Part shown: positions 45,411 through 54,326 of the stretch, piece by piece
How the letters are laid out: each line of letters opens with the position of its first letter
Position numbering within the stretch: the first letter of the stretch is position 1
Source: Pseudoxanthomonas winnipegensis
Lineage (GTDB): Bacteria > Pseudomonadota > Gammaproteobacteria > Xanthomonadales > Xanthomonadaceae
Assembly (NCBI RefSeq): GCF_004283755.1
Contig: NZ_SHMH01000005.1
Coordinates: 124,001-188,000, forward strand
Length of the DNA: 64,000 bases
Reading direction: 5' to 3'
Notes under the pieces: generated by a model
What the model was told of the DNA's origin: nothing
Seen by the model: only the letters and a program-made list of their open reading frames with translations
The model's database searches: none
Made by a program: the position numbers and the translations under genes

Positions 45411-45516
45411 CGTCATTCCCGCGAAAGCGGGAATCCAGTGGCTTTGTTGCGGCATTCCAACGCGCGCGGCGCTTGGCGCGGAAGTCCCTGGATCCCCGCG
45501 TTCGCGGGGATGACGA
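45411..45516. repeat. CGTCATTCCCGCG-type inverted repeat
   Basis: CGTCATTCCCGCGAAAGCGG at 45411 and an inverse CCGCGTTCGCGGGGATGACG at 45497 flank ~50 bp. Each arm contains its own hairpin. Related copies at 57190-57272 and a half copy at 56804-56834 show this is a dispersed family. Confidence 0.82.
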
Positions 45517-45525
45517 GGGGGTAGG

Positions 45526-46983
45526 TCAACCACGCTTCCAGCGCACGCCCTGCGGGGTGTCTTCCAGCAAAATTCCTTCACTAGCCAGCTGTGTGCGGAT
45601 CGCATCGGCGCGGGCGAAATCACGCGCCTGCTTGGCTTGGTTGCGTTCCTCAATCAGCCGTTCGATACGTTTATCGGGAGCGGTTTCGAGCTCAGCATGC
45701 AGGCTTTGACCATCAGCCAGTGCCACAGTCCGGGAGCCATGGAACCATTCCCGCGGCGATTGTTGTAGCAGTCCCAAGGCCAGCCCGGCTCCCAGCAGTG
45801 CGGACTTGGCCTGGCGCAGGCGGGCCGCGCGCGCTTCAGCATTTCCTCTGTCGAGGCCCCCTGGAGGAGCTACTTGGGCTAGGGCCTTGCGCGCCTCAGC
45901 GGCTATGCGCGCAAGCTCGGCCAGCGCCTGAGGCGTATTGAGGTCTTCGTCAAGTGCGTCTTCCACCGCTTGCGGGATGACGGCAGCGGCATCGATGCCG
46001 CCCAGATCGCGCAGCGTGCCGTACAGGCGATCCAGCGTGCGCACCGACTGCTCGATCAGCGCGTCGGACCAGTCCAGCGGCTGGCGGTAGTGCGCCGAGA
46101 GCAGGGCATAGCGCAGCGCCTCGGGCGGGTGCTGCTGCAGCAGGTCGTGCACGCGCTCGATGTTGCCCAGCGACTTGCTCATCTTGGCGCCGCCGAAGTT
46201 GAGCATGCCGTTGTGCAGCCAGAACCGCGCGAAGGTCGCCCCGCCGTGCGCGCACTCGCTCTGCGCGACCTCGTTCTCGTGGTGCGGGAACTGCAGGTCC
46301 ACGCCGCCGGCGTGGATGTCGATGGTGGTACCCAGGTGGGCGGCGGCCATGGCCGAGCACTCGATGTGCCAGCCCGGCCGACCGCGGCCCCAGGGCGAGT
46401 CCCAGCCGGGCAGCTCGTCGCTGGAGGGCTTCCACAGCACGAAGTCGCCGGCGTCGCGCTTGTACGGCGCCACGTCCACGCGCGCGCCGGCCAGCAGTTC
46501 GTCCGGGTCGCGGCGCGAGAGCTGGCCGTAGCGGGCGAACGAGCCGACCGAGAACAGCACGTGCCCGTCGGCGGCGTAGGCGTGGCCGCCGGCGATGAGC
46601 CGCTCGATCATGGCGATGATCTGCGGGATGTGCGCGGTGGCCTCCGGCTCGATGTCCGGCGGCACCACGCCCAGGGCCGCCATGTCGGCCCGGTAGGCCG
46701 CGGCGAACTTGTCGGTGATGGCACTGATCGGCACGCCCTGTTCGGCCGCGGCGGCGTTGATCTTGTCGTCCACGTCGGTGATGTTGCGCGCGTAGCGCAG
46801 GCCGCCATAGCGGCGGCGCAGCAGCTGCGCCAGCACGCCGAACACCACCGGGCCGCGCGCGTTGCCGATGTGCACGTAGTTGTAGACGGTGGGGCCGCAC
46901 ACGTACATGGTCGGGCTGGCCGGATCCAGCGGCGCGAACGGCTGCACGCTGCGCGTGAGGGTGTTGAACAACTGCAGGGACAT
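45526..46983 (-). CDS. cysS: Cysteinyl-tRNA synthetase
   Basis: A 485-residue class I synthetase. HIGN at residues 38-41 (the HIGH variant normal for CysS) and KMSKSLGN are present, with zinc-binding Cys29 in YVCGPT and FPHHENE. The 3' third (about 45540-45970) uses codons of visibly lower G+C than the rest of the gene and the window, for example CTCAATCAGCCG and TTTATCGGGAGC on the plus strand, which suggests a recombined segment. TAGAAT at 47013-47018 (minus) is a possible -10. Confidence 0.96.
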   Translation of the reverse strand: MSLQLFNTLTRSVQPFAPLDPASPTMYVCGPTVYNYVHIGNARGPVVFGVLAQLLRRRYGGLRYARNITDVDDKINAAAAEQGVPISAITDKFAAAYRADMAALGVVPPDIEPEATAHIPQIIAMIERLIAGGHAYAADGHVLFSVGSFARYGQLSRRDPDELLAGARVDVAPYKRDAGDFVLWKPSSDELPGWDSPWGRGRPGWHIECSAMAAAHLGTTIDIHAGGVDLQFPHHENEVAQSECAHGGATFARFWLHNGMLNFGGAKMSKSLGNIERVHDLLQQHPPEALRYALLSAHYRQPLDWSDALIEQSVRTLDRLYGTLRDLGGIDAAAVIPQAVEDALDEDLNTPQALAELARIAAEARKALAQVAPPGGLDRGNAEARAARLRQAKSALLGAGLALGLLQQSPREWFHGSRTVALADGQSLHAELETAPDKRIERLIEERNQAKQARDFARADAIRTQLASEGILLEDTPQGVRWKRG

Positions 46984-47111
46984 GGAGGCGGGGGCGCGGA
47001 AGCAGGGCAGCGATTCTACCCCGGACCGCAGGCGACAGCCCGGATTCAGCGTGGGTGTGGGACCGCTGCCTACACTGTGGAGTCGTTGCTCGCTCATCTC
47101 CCCCGCGCTGC

Positions 47112-47615
47112 ATGCCTCCAGCTTCCCGTGCCCTCCTGATCGCGTGCCTGTCCGTATGCCTCCCGGTGGCCGCGCAGCAGGTCGCTGTCGTGCCGGTGGA
47201 GAACGTGCGCATCGACTACGCCCAGGTCCTGTCGGTCGAGCCGGTCTACCAAACCCTGCGCGCCACCCGCAGCGAGCCGCAGTGCGACCCGCCGGCGGCC
47301 GGTGAGGCCGACGACGCGCCCAAGGCGGAGGGGCGCATCGCGCGCCTGGTCGATTCGGTCAAGGGGGTCTTCAGCAGCGACGAGAAGAACGCCAAGCCCG
47401 AGGAGGCCCCGGCCAAGCCGCCCACCACCGGGCAGAACTGCCGCATGGTCACCGTCGAGCGCGAGTTCCGGCGGCCGATCGCCTACGACGTGGACTACGT
47501 CTACAAGGGCACCAAGTACCGCTCGCGCCTGCCCGAGGATCCGGGCAACCGGCTGCGCATCCGCGTCTCGGTCACGCCCTATGCGCCGGGCCAGCAGCGC
47601 GCCGGCAATCCTTGA
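47112..47615 (+). CDS. UmoD-like outer-envelope protein without a glycine zipper
   Basis: A 167-residue exported protein; signal peptide [20 protein letters not shown]. The conserved flanks [12 protein letters not shown] and [20 protein letters not shown] with [20 protein letters not shown] are those of a family in which a glycine-zipper (2TM) segment normally lies between them. Here the middle is replaced by a charged linker ([20 protein letters not shown]). Function unknown. It precedes the arginine leader region. Confidence 0.75.
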   Translation: MPPASRALLIACLSVCLPVAAQQVAVVPVENVRIDYAQVLSVEPVYQTLRATRSEPQCDPPAAGEADDAPKAEGRIARLVDSVKGVFSSDEKNAKPEEAPAKPPTTGQNCRMVTVEREFRRPIAYDVDYVYKGTKYRSRLPEDPGNRLRIRVSVTPYAPGQQRAGNP

Positions 47616-47667
47616 GTGCCGCGGCGGCCTTGCGCCGCAGCATGGCGCGTGCGAGGATGCGCGCCCG

Positions 47668-47757
47668 ATGAAGACCTCTTCGCACCTGTACGCAAGCGCC
47701 GCCCGGATGGCCTCGGGCATGACTTCGCGTGCTCGCCGACCGGAATCCGCACACTAG
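47668..47757 (+). CDS. Putative arginine leader peptide
   Basis: A 29-codon frame begins MKTSSHLYASAARMAS and ends SRARRPESAH-stop. Three of four consecutive codons are arginine (CGT GCT CGC CGA, 47728-47739), two of them uncommon in this G+C-rich genome. GAGGA lies 10 nt before the ATG. The stop codon TAG (47755-47757) touches the proposed antiterminator arm GCTGGGT. This placement, ahead of a strong terminator and argF', is that expected of an attenuator leader peptide. The peptide is inferred to be a regulatory by-product, not a functional protein. Confidence 0.6.
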   Translation: MKTSSHLYASAARMASGMTSRARRPESAH

Positions 47758-47819
47758 CTGGGTCCCCGGAGGTCTTGTCCTGCACACCGGAAAAACCCAG
47801 CCTACAGGCTGGGTTTTTT
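47757..47819 (+). terminator. Attenuator terminator and competing antiterminator of argF'
   Basis: The terminator stem CCCAGCC/GGCTGGG (extended by A-T pairs, 47791-47818, loop TACA) is followed by six T. Its left arm ACCCAGC (47795-47801) can instead pair with GCTGGGT (47757-47763), which overlaps the leader stop codon. The two pairings exclude each other. In addition AAGACCTC (47671-47678), in the leader start, is perfectly complementary to GAGGTCTT (47769-47776). The argF' ATG is 73 nt beyond the T-run. Confidence 0.7.
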
Positions 47820-47892
47820 CGTTTTCCATGACGCCAAGGTTTCAACCGCAACCGCGCGCCCCGCGCCCCGACCTCTCGCAAAGGATGATCCG

Positions 47893-48918
47893 ATGCCGCT
47901 GAAGCACTTCTTGAACACGCAGGACTGGAGCCGTCCGGAGCTGGACGCCCTGCTGACCCAGGCCGCGCTGTTCAAACGCAACAAGCTGGGCAACGAGCTG
48001 AAGGGCAAGTCGGTGGCGCTGGTGTTCTTCAACCCGTCCATGCGCACGCGCACCAGCTTCGAGCTGGGCACCTTCCAGCTGGGCGGCCATGCCGTCGTGC
48101 TGCAGCCGGGCAAGGACGCGTGGCCGATCGAGTTCGACTTCGGCAAGGTGATGGACGGCGAGGCCGAGGAGCACATCGCCGAGGTGGCCCAGGTGCTGGG
48201 CCGCTATGCCGACCTGGTGGCCGTGCGCGCGTTCCCGAAGTTCGTCGACTGGGCCACCGACCGCGAGGACCGGGTGCTGAAGAGCTTCGCCAAGTACAGC
48301 CCGGTGCCGGTGATCAACATGGAGACCATCACCCATCCGTGCCAGGAGCTGGCGCACATCATGGCGCTGCAGGAACACTTCGGCACCAGCGACCTGCGCG
48401 GCAAGAAGTACGTGCTGACCTGGACCTACCACCCCAAGCCGCTCAACACCGCGGTGGCCAACTCGGCCCTGACCATCGCCACGCGCATGGGCATGGACGT
48501 GACCCTGCTGTGCCCGACGCCCGAGTACGTGCTGGACCGGCGCTACATGGGCTGGGCCGAGGCCAACGTCGCCGAGAGCGGCGGCTCGCTGCAGGTCAGC
48601 CACGACATCGAAAGCGCCTATGCCGGCGCCGATGTGGTCTACGCCAAGAGTTGGGGCGCGCTGCCGTACTTCGGTAACTGGGGCCCGGAGAAGCCGATCC
48701 GCGATGCGTACAAGCACTTCATCGTGGACGAGGCCAAGATGGCCCTGACCAACAATGGCGTGTTCTCGCACTGCCTGCCGCTGCGCCGCAACGTCAAGGC
48801 CACCGACGCGGTCATGGACTCGCCCCAGTGCATCGCCATCAACGAGGCCGAGAACCGGCTGCATGTGCAGAAGGCGATCATGGCCGCCCTGGTGGGCCAG
48901 GGCAGCCGGGATTCGTGA
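47893..48918 (+). CDS. argF': N-acetylornithine carbamoyltransferase (Xanthomonas type)
   Basis: A 341-residue transcarbamylase that carbamoylates N-acetylornithine, not ornithine, to give acetylcitrulline. The carbamoyl-phosphate motif is SMRTRTSFE (STRTR in OTCases). The TITHPCQELAH and HCLPLRRNVKATDAVMDSPQ motifs, together with KDAWPIEF, mark the AOTCase subgroup first found in X. campestris, and Lys310-region residues fit the carboxylated lysine. The C-terminus GSRDS and the stop codon are encoded by the left arm of a palindromic repeat, where relatives end around ALVGQ. AAGG lies 9 nt upstream of the ATG. Confidence 0.95.
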   Translation: MPLKHFLNTQDWSRPELDALLTQAALFKRNKLGNELKGKSVALVFFNPSMRTRTSFELGTFQLGGHAVVLQPGKDAWPIEFDFGKVMDGEAEEHIAEVAQVLGRYADLVAVRAFPKFVDWATDREDRVLKSFAKYSPVPVINMETITHPCQELAHIMALQEHFGTSDLRGKKYVLTWTYHPKPLNTAVANSALTIATRMGMDVTLLCPTPEYVLDRRYMGWAEANVAESGGSLQVSHDIESAYAGADVVYAKSWGALPYFGNWGPEKPIRDAYKHFIVDEAKMALTNNGVFSHCLPLRRNVKATDAVMDSPQCIAINEAENRLHVQKAIMAALVGQGSRDS

Positions 48919-49042
48919 TTCGGGATTGGGGATTCGCACTGGCGCATCCCGCTTCCACTCCTACTTAGTCAACCGCAGAGAGACACCCCCATGTCGCAGC
49001 AAACCGCTCCCACGAATCCCGACTCCCCAATCCCCAATTCCG
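48907..49042. repeat. GGGATT-type composite repeat spanning the argF' stop and argG start
   Basis: The left arm (48907-48936, CGGGATTCGTGATTCGGGAT...) contains the argF' TGA. The right arm (49014-49042, CGAATCCCGACTCCCCAATC...) lies inside the argG coding region and encodes residues 8-17 ([10 protein letters not shown]). The loop of ~77 nt contains the argG ribosome site and ATG. On the mRNA the arms could pair and enclose the start. Confidence 0.85.
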
Positions 49043-50232
49043 GCACCAAGGACATCGTCCTCGCCTTCTCCGGCGGCCTGGACACCAGCTTCTGCATTCC
49101 CTATCTGCAGGAGAAGGGTTATGCCGTGCACACCGTGTTCGCCGATACCGGCGGCGTGGATGCGCAGGAACGCGATTTCATCGAGAAGCGCGCCGCCGAG
49201 CTGGGCGCGGCCAGCCACGTCACCGTCGATGGCGGCCCGGCGATCTGGAACGGCTTCGTCAAGCCCTTCGTCTGGGCCGGCGAGGGCTATCAGGGCCAGT
49301 ATCCGCTGCTGGTCTCCGACCGCTACCTGATCGTCGATGCCGCGCTCAAGCGCGCCGCCGAGCTGGGCACCAAGGCGATCGCGCACGGCTGCACCGGCAT
49401 GGGCAACGACCAGGTGCGCTTCGACCTGGCGGTCAAGGCGCTGGGCGATTACGAGATCGTCGCCCCGATCCGCGAGATCCAGAAGGAGCACACCCAGACC
49501 CGCGCCTACGAGCAGAAGTATCTGGAGGAGCGCGGCTTCGGCGTGCGCGCCAAGCAGCAGGCCTACACCATCAACGAGAACCTGCTCGGCCTGACCATGT
49601 CCGGCGGCGAGATCGATCGCTGGGAAGCCCCGGGCGAGGGCGCGCGCGGTTGGTGCGCGCCGCGCGCCGAGTGGCCGCAGGCGCCGCTGTCGGTGACCCT
49701 GACCTTCGTCGAGGGCGAGGCCGTCGCGCTGGATGGCGAAAAGCTGGCCGGCGAGAAGATCCTGGCCAAGCTCAACAAGCTCTTCGCCCCCTACGGCGTG
49801 GGCCGCGGCGTGTACACCGGCGACACCGTGATCGGCCTGAAGGGCCGCATCGTGTTCGAGGCGCCGGGCCTGGTGTCGCTGCTGGCCGCGCACCGCGCGC
49901 TGGAGGATGCCGTGCTGACCAAGCAGCAGAACCGCTTCAAGCCGGAAGTGGCGCGCAAGTGGGTCGAGCTGGTGTACGAAGGCTTCTACCACGACCCGCT
50001 CAAGACCGACATCGAGGCCTTCCTGAAGTCCTCGCAGGCCAAGGTCAACGGCGAGGTGGTGCTGCGCACCGACGGCGGCCGGGTCGAGGCCGTGGCGGTC
50101 AAGTCGCCGCACATCCTCAACGCCAAGGGCGCGACCTATGCGCAGTCGGCCGACTGGGGCGTGGAGGAGGCCGAAGGCTTCATCAAGCTGTTCGGCATGA
50201 GCTCGACGCTGTACGCGCAGGTCAACCCCTGA
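48991..50232 (+). CDS. argG: Argininosuccinate synthase
   Basis: A 413-residue enzyme that joins citrulline and aspartate with [18 protein letters not shown] is the ATP pyrophosphatase P-loop; [14 protein letters not shown] and the C-terminal catalytic loop are normal. The N-terminus is unusual: [18 protein letters not shown] precedes [10 protein letters not shown], and about ten of these residues are encoded by the right arm of a palindromic repeat. Family members usually start near KDIVLA-type sequence. GAGAGA lies ahead of ATG 48991, within the repeat loop. Confidence 0.96.
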   Translation: MSQQTAPTNPDSPIPNSGTKDIVLAFSGGLDTSFCIPYLQEKGYAVHTVFADTGGVDAQERDFIEKRAAELGAASHVTVDGGPAIWNGFVKPFVWAGEGYQGQYPLLVSDRYLIVDAALKRAAELGTKAIAHGCTGMGNDQVRFDLAVKALGDYEIVAPIREIQKEHTQTRAYEQKYLEERGFGVRAKQQAYTINENLLGLTMSGGEIDRWEAPGEGARGWCAPRAEWPQAPLSVTLTFVEGEAVALDGEKLAGEKILAKLNKLFAPYGVGRGVYTGDTVIGLKGRIVFEAPGLVSLLAAHRALEDAVLTKQQNRFKPEVARKWVELVYEGFYHDPLKTDIEAFLKSSQAKVNGEVVLRTDGGRVEAVAVKSPHILNAKGATYAQSADWGVEEAEGFIKLFGMSSTLYAQVNP

Positions 50233-50309
50233 GTCGCGCCACGGGTGGCCGGGCTTCGGTCCGGTCATCCGTGGATGGATCGTCCGCACTCCACCTGGAC
50301 CCTACCGCC

Positions 50310-50648
50310 ATGTCCGCCGTGATCGATCCGGTCGCGCGGCAGTTCGAAGCCTACAACCGCCGCGACCTGACCGCCTTCCTTGCCTGCTTCGCCGAGGACT
50401 TCACGTCCTACCGGATGCCGGCTGTGTCGCCCGCTCTGCGGGGCAAGGACGCGCTCGCCGCGTTCTATGCCGAACATCGCTTCAACAACCCGGCCTTGCG
50501 GGCGGAGCTGGTGTCGCGAACGGTGCTGGGCCGGATGGTGTTCGATCACGAGCGGATCCACGGACTCGCTGCGCAGGCGCAGGTGACCATGGCGGTGTTC
50601 GAGGTCGAGGACAGCCTGATCCGTACGGCCTGGTTCTACGCCGCGTGA
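50310..50648 (+). CDS. SnoaL/NTF2-like protein
   Basis: A 112-residue single-domain protein of the NTF2-like cone fold: VARQFEAYNRRDLTAFLACF, DFTSYRMPAVSPALRGKDAL and a C-terminal IRTAWFYAA match steroid-delta-isomerase/SnoaL-like proteins. No catalytic assignment is possible. It lies 77 bp after argG and shares an overlap with a GNAT frame, so it is a passenger in the arginine cluster. Confidence 0.83.
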   Translation: MSAVIDPVARQFEAYNRRDLTAFLACFAEDFTSYRMPAVSPALRGKDALAAFYAEHRFNNPALRAELVSRTVLGRMVFDHERIHGLAAQAQVTMAVFEVEDSLIRTAWFYAA

Positions 50649-50725
50649 GCGGCGCCGGCCTGATCCCCACGCGTGTGGCAGCCGAGTCCATGCGCCCGAT
50701 GCGTTCCATGAAGGATCCCGACACC

Positions 50726-51187
50726 ATGCAGTCCCCATTGCGCATCAGCACCGACAAGGAGGAACTGGACGTGGCGCTGATCCACCGCTTCCTCTCGTCG
50801 GAGGCCTATTGGAGCCGGGACATCCCGCGCGACACCGTGCAACGCGCCATCGACGGGTCGCTGTGCTTCGGCGGCTATGTGGACGGGGCAGGGCAGGTGG
50901 CGTTCGCGCGGGTCATCACCGACGGTGCGACCTTCGCCTACCTGGCCGATGTGTTCGTGCTGGAAGACCAGCGCGGCAAGGGCTACAGCAAGCAGCTGAT
51001 GCAGGCCGTCATGGCCCATCCGCGGCTGCAGGACCTGCGCCGCTTCATGCTGGCCACCTGGGATGCGCACGGCCTGTACGCCCAGTTCGGCTTCCAGCCG
51101 GCCGCCCGGCCGGACCGGCTGATGGAGAAGCTGGACATGGAGCTCTACAGCCGCAACGCCGCGCAGCTCGCCGCACCCTCACCTTGA
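50726..51187 (+). CDS. GNAT-family acetyltransferase in the arginine cluster
   Basis: A 153-residue acetyltransferase. YLADVFVLEDQRGKGYSKQL carries the acetyl-CoA motif (RGKGYS), and LATWDAHGLYAQFGF is motif B. The N-terminal MQSPLRISTDKEELDVALIH and SSEAYWSRDIPRDTVQ are characteristic of a branch near YjdJ-like enzymes. ATG 50726 has AAGGA 10 nt upstream; starts at 50708 and GTG 50645 are also open. Substrate unknown. Confidence 0.82.
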   Translation: MQSPLRISTDKEELDVALIHRFLSSEAYWSRDIPRDTVQRAIDGSLCFGGYVDGAGQVAFARVITDGATFAYLADVFVLEDQRGKGYSKQLMQAVMAHPRLQDLRRFMLATWDAHGLYAQFGFQPAARPDRLMEKLDMELYSRNAAQLAAPSP

Positions 51188-51255
51188 GCCGAAGGGCAGG
51201 GCCGCGCGGCCCCGCTCACTCCTCACTTCTCGTCCCATCACTTACTGCCCGCCCC

Positions 51256-52350
51256 ATGACGACCCTGCTCGAAACCACGCTGACGCATCTGGAGAAGCTG
51301 GTGTCCTTCGACACCCGCAACCCGCCGCGTGCGCTGACTACCGGCGGCATCTTCGACTACCTGCGCCAGCAGCTGCCGGGCTTCAAGGTCGAGGTGATCG
51401 ATCACGGCGCCGGCGCGATCAGCTTCTACGCCGTGCGCGGGACGCCGAAGTACCTGTTCAACGTGCATCTGGACACCGTGCCGGATTCGCCGCACTGGAG
51501 CGCCGATCCGCACGTGATGCGGCGCCAGTCCGATCGCGTGATCGGTCTGGGCGTGTGCGACATCAAGGGCGCGGCGGCCGCGCTGGTCGCCGCGGCCAAT
51601 GCCGGCGACGGCGACGCGGCCTTCCTGTTCTCCTCCGACGAGGAGGCCAACGACCCGCGCTGCATCGCCGCGTTCCTGGCCCGCCAGCTGCCCTACGAGG
51701 CGGTCCTGGTGGCCGAGCCGACCATGGGCGAGGCGGTGCTGGCCCATCGCGGCATCAGCTCGGTGCTGATGAAGTTCAGCGGCCGCGCCGGCCATGCCTC
51801 GGGCAAGCAGGATCCCTCGGCCAGCGCGCTGCACCAGGCCATGCGCTGGGGCGGCAGGGCGCTGGACCATGTCGAGTCGCTGGCCCACGCCCGCTTCGGC
51901 GGGCTGACCGGCCTGCGCTTCAACATCGGCCGGGTCGAGGGCGGCATCAAGGCCAACATGATCGCGCCGAGCGCCGAGCTGCGCTTCGGCTTCCGGCCGC
52001 TGCCCTCGATGGACATCGACGACCTGCTGTCCACGTTCGCCGGCTTCGCCGAGCCGGCCGCGGCGCACTTCGAGGAGACCTTCCGCGGCCCGAGCCTGCC
52101 TTCCGGCGATATCGCCCGCGCGGAGGAACGTCGCCTGGCCGCACGCGATGTCGCCGACGAACTCGGCCTGCCGATCGGCAATGCGGTGGACTTCTGGACC
52201 GAGGCCTCGCTGTTCTCCGCCGGCGGCTATACCGCGCTGGTCTTCGGGCCGGGCGACATCGCCCAGGCGCACACCGCCGACGAGTTCGTGACGCTGGAGC
52301 AGCTCGAGCGCTACGTGCAATCCGTCGATCGCATCATCAACGGCTGCTAA
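51256..52350 (+). CDS. argE': Acetylcitrulline deacetylase (ArgE')
   Basis: A 364-residue M20-family metallopeptidase-like enzyme which, in this pathway, removes acetate from N-acetylcitrulline to give citrulline. Metal and catalytic motifs: VHLDTVPDS, GLGVCDIKGAAAALVAAA, SSDEEANDP and VAEPTMGEAVLAHRG, with the dimerisation domain at residues ~170-280. Substrate assignment rests on the adjacent AOTCase gene, since ordinary acetylornithine deacetylases look similar. It sits between the GNAT gene and the fused argBA. Confidence 0.92.
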   Translation: MTTLLETTLTHLEKLVSFDTRNPPRALTTGGIFDYLRQQLPGFKVEVIDHGAGAISFYAVRGTPKYLFNVHLDTVPDSPHWSADPHVMRRQSDRVIGLGVCDIKGAAAALVAAANAGDGDAAFLFSSDEEANDPRCIAAFLARQLPYEAVLVAEPTMGEAVLAHRGISSVLMKFSGRAGHASGKQDPSASALHQAMRWGGRALDHVESLAHARFGGLTGLRFNIGRVEGGIKANMIAPSAELRFGFRPLPSMDIDDLLSTFAGFAEPAAAHFEETFRGPSLPSGDIARAEERRLAARDVADELGLPIGNAVDFWTEASLFSAGGYTALVFGPGDIAQAHTADEFVTLEQLERYVQSVDRIINGC

Positions 52351-52389
52351 CGCCGCGTCTTCTCCCTCCTTCCCAGACTTGCGCACACC

Positions 52390-53715
52390 GTGAACATCCC
52401 CGTCGCCAACGCCCAGACCCGCCAGACCATCGTGCGCCTGCTCTCCAGCATGGCCAGCGCGAAGGAGATCAGCCAGTACCTCAAGCGCTTCTCGCAGCTG
52501 GACGCCAAGCGCTTCGCGGTGGTGAAGGTCGGCGGCGCCGTCCTGCGCGACGAGCTGGACGACCTGACCTCCTCGCTGACCTTCCTGCAGGAGGTCGGCC
52601 TGACCCCGATCGTGCTGCACGGCGCCGGCCCGCAGCTGGACGCCGAGCTGGCCGCCGCCGGCATCGAGAAGCACACCATCAACGGCCTGCGCGTGACCTC
52701 GCCGCAGGGCCTGGCGATCGTGCGCCGCGTGTTCCAGGCCTCCAACCTCAAGCTGGTCGAGGCCCTGCAGGCCGCCGGCGCGCGGGCGACCTCCATCACC
52801 GGCGGCGTGTTCGAGGCCGATTACCTGGATCAGGCCACCTACGGCCTGGTGGGCGAGGTCAAGGCGGTGAACCTGGCGCCCATCGAGGCCAGCCTGCAGG
52901 CCGGCTCGATCCCGGTGATCACCAGCCTGGGCGAGACCCCGTCGGGCCAGATCCTCAACATCAACGCCGACTTCGCCGCCAACGAGCTGGTGCGCGAGCT
53001 GCAGCCGTACAAGATCATCTTCCTCACCGGCACCGGCGGGCTGCTGGACGAGCAGGGCAAGGTGATCGATTCGATCAACCTGTCCACCGAGTACGACCAC
53101 CTGATCCAGCAGCCGTGGATCCATGGCGGCATGAAGGTCAAGATCGAGCAGATCAAGGACCTGCTGGACAAGCTGCCGCTGGAATCGTCGGTGTCGATCA
53201 CCCGGCCGGCGGACCTGGCCAAGGAGCTGTTCACGCACAAGGGCTCTGGCACCCTGGTGCGCCGCGGTGAGCGCGTGCTCAAGGCCACCGGCTGGGACGA
53301 GCTGGACCTGCCGCGGCTGACCGCGCTGATCGAGTCCAGCTTCGGCCGCAAGCTGGTGCCGGATTACTACCGGAACACGCCGCTGCTGCGCGCCTACGTC
53401 AGCGAGAACTACCGCACCGCCATCCTGCTGACCGAAGGCGAGGGCATGGTCTACCTGGACAAGTTCGCCGTGTCCGACGATGCGCAGGGCGAGGGCCTGG
53501 GCCGCGCGGTGTGGAACGTGATGCGCGAGGAGACCCCGCAGCTGTTCTGGCGCTCGCGCCACAACAACCAGGTCAACATCTTCTACTACGCCGAGTCCGA
53601 CGGCTGCTTCAAGCAGGAGAAGTGGAAGGTGTTCTGGTACGGCATGGACGACTTCGCCCAGATCCAGCGCTGCGTGGCCCACTGCGCCACGCGCCGGCCG
53701 ACGCTGGAGGGCTGA
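52390..53715 (+). CDS. argB: Bifunctional N-acetylglutamate kinase/synthase
   Basis: A 441-residue fusion. Residues ~1-285 form an amino-acid kinase domain ([39 protein letters not shown]) that phosphorylates N-acetylglutamate. Residues ~300-441 form a vertebrate-type GNAT domain ([54 protein letters not shown]) that acetylates glutamate. This combined enzyme is known from Xanthomonadales and Maricaulis and explains the absence of a separate argA. GTG 52390 is the start. Arginine feedback is expected on the kinase domain. Confidence 0.95.
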   Translation: MNIPVANAQTRQTIVRLLSSMASAKEISQYLKRFSQLDAKRFAVVKVGGAVLRDELDDLTSSLTFLQEVGLTPIVLHGAGPQLDAELAAAGIEKHTINGLRVTSPQGLAIVRRVFQASNLKLVEALQAAGARATSITGGVFEADYLDQATYGLVGEVKAVNLAPIEASLQAGSIPVITSLGETPSGQILNINADFAANELVRELQPYKIIFLTGTGGLLDEQGKVIDSINLSTEYDHLIQQPWIHGGMKVKIEQIKDLLDKLPLESSVSITRPADLAKELFTHKGSGTLVRRGERVLKATGWDELDLPRLTALIESSFGRKLVPDYYRNTPLLRAYVSENYRTAILLTEGEGMVYLDKFAVSDDAQGEGLGRAVWNVMREETPQLFWRSRHNNQVNIFYYAESDGCFKQEKWKVFWYGMDDFAQIQRCVAHCATRRPTLEG

Positions 53716-53720
53716 GGACG

Positions 53721-54326
53721 ATGCAGGCCGCAGCCAACCCCTGGCGGACCGTGCCGACCCTGCGCGGCGAACACGTCGCGCTGGAGCCGCTGTCGGGCGC
53801 GCATGCCGAGGGCCTGCGCGCGATCGTGGCCGACGGCGTGCTGCCGGCGCTGTGGTACACCGGCGTGCCCAAGGTCGAGGCGGTGGACGGCTATATCGCC
53901 GACGCGCTGGCGCAGCAGGCGCGCGGGGCGATGCTGTGCTTCGCCGTGCTGGACGCCCAGGGCAAGGTCGCCGGCAGCACGCGCTTCTACGATCTGGAGC
54001 CGGGCGTGCCTCGGCTGAGCATCGGCTACACCTGGTATGCGTCGCGCGCGCAGCGCACCGGCCTGAACACGCAGGCCAAGCAGCTGCTGCTGGGGCATGC
54101 GTTCGATGTGCTGGGCTGTGCCTCGGTGGTGTTCGAGACCAGCTGGTTCAACCATGCCTCGCGCGCGGCCATCGCGCGACTGGGCGCGCGCCAGGACGGC
54201 GTGCTGCGCAACCACAAGCGCCATGCCGACGGCACGCTGCGCGATACGGTGATCTTCTCCATCCTCGACCGCGAATGGCCCGCGGTCAGGGCTCATCTGC
54301 AGTTCCAGCTGGACAAACACGCATGA
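53721..54326 (+). CDS. RimJ/RimL-type GNAT acetyltransferase between argB and argC
   Basis: A 201-residue N-acetyltransferase. [20 protein letters not shown] is the usual RimL-like start; [20 protein letters not shown] and [20 protein letters not shown] carry motifs A and B. The start is 5 bp after argB and the stop overlaps argC (ATGA), so it is translated within the arginine operon. No role in arginine synthesis is known; its strict coupling makes an accessory acetylation step worth considering. Confidence 0.87.
   Translation: MQAAANPWRTVPTLRGEHVALEPLSGAHAEGLRAIVADGVLPALWYTGVPKVEAVDGYIADALAQQARGAMLCFAVLDAQGKVAGSTRFYDLEPGVPRLSIGYTWYASRAQRTGLNTQAKQLLLGHAFDVLGCASVVFETSWFNHASRAAIARLGARQDGVLRNHKRHADGTLRDTVIFSILDREWPAVRAHLQFQLDKHA

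Noticed and set aside
47302..47757. 151-codon frame running through the UmoD-like gene into the leader
   Set aside because: It overlaps the real gene in another frame and is Arg/Pro-rich; only its last 29 codons, from ATG 47668, have the features of a leader peptide.
50645..50725. GTG at 50645 as the start of the GNAT gene, overlapping the SnoaL-like stop
   Set aside because: It would add 27 residues absent from the domain; ATG 50726 has a good ribosome site. Not excluded.
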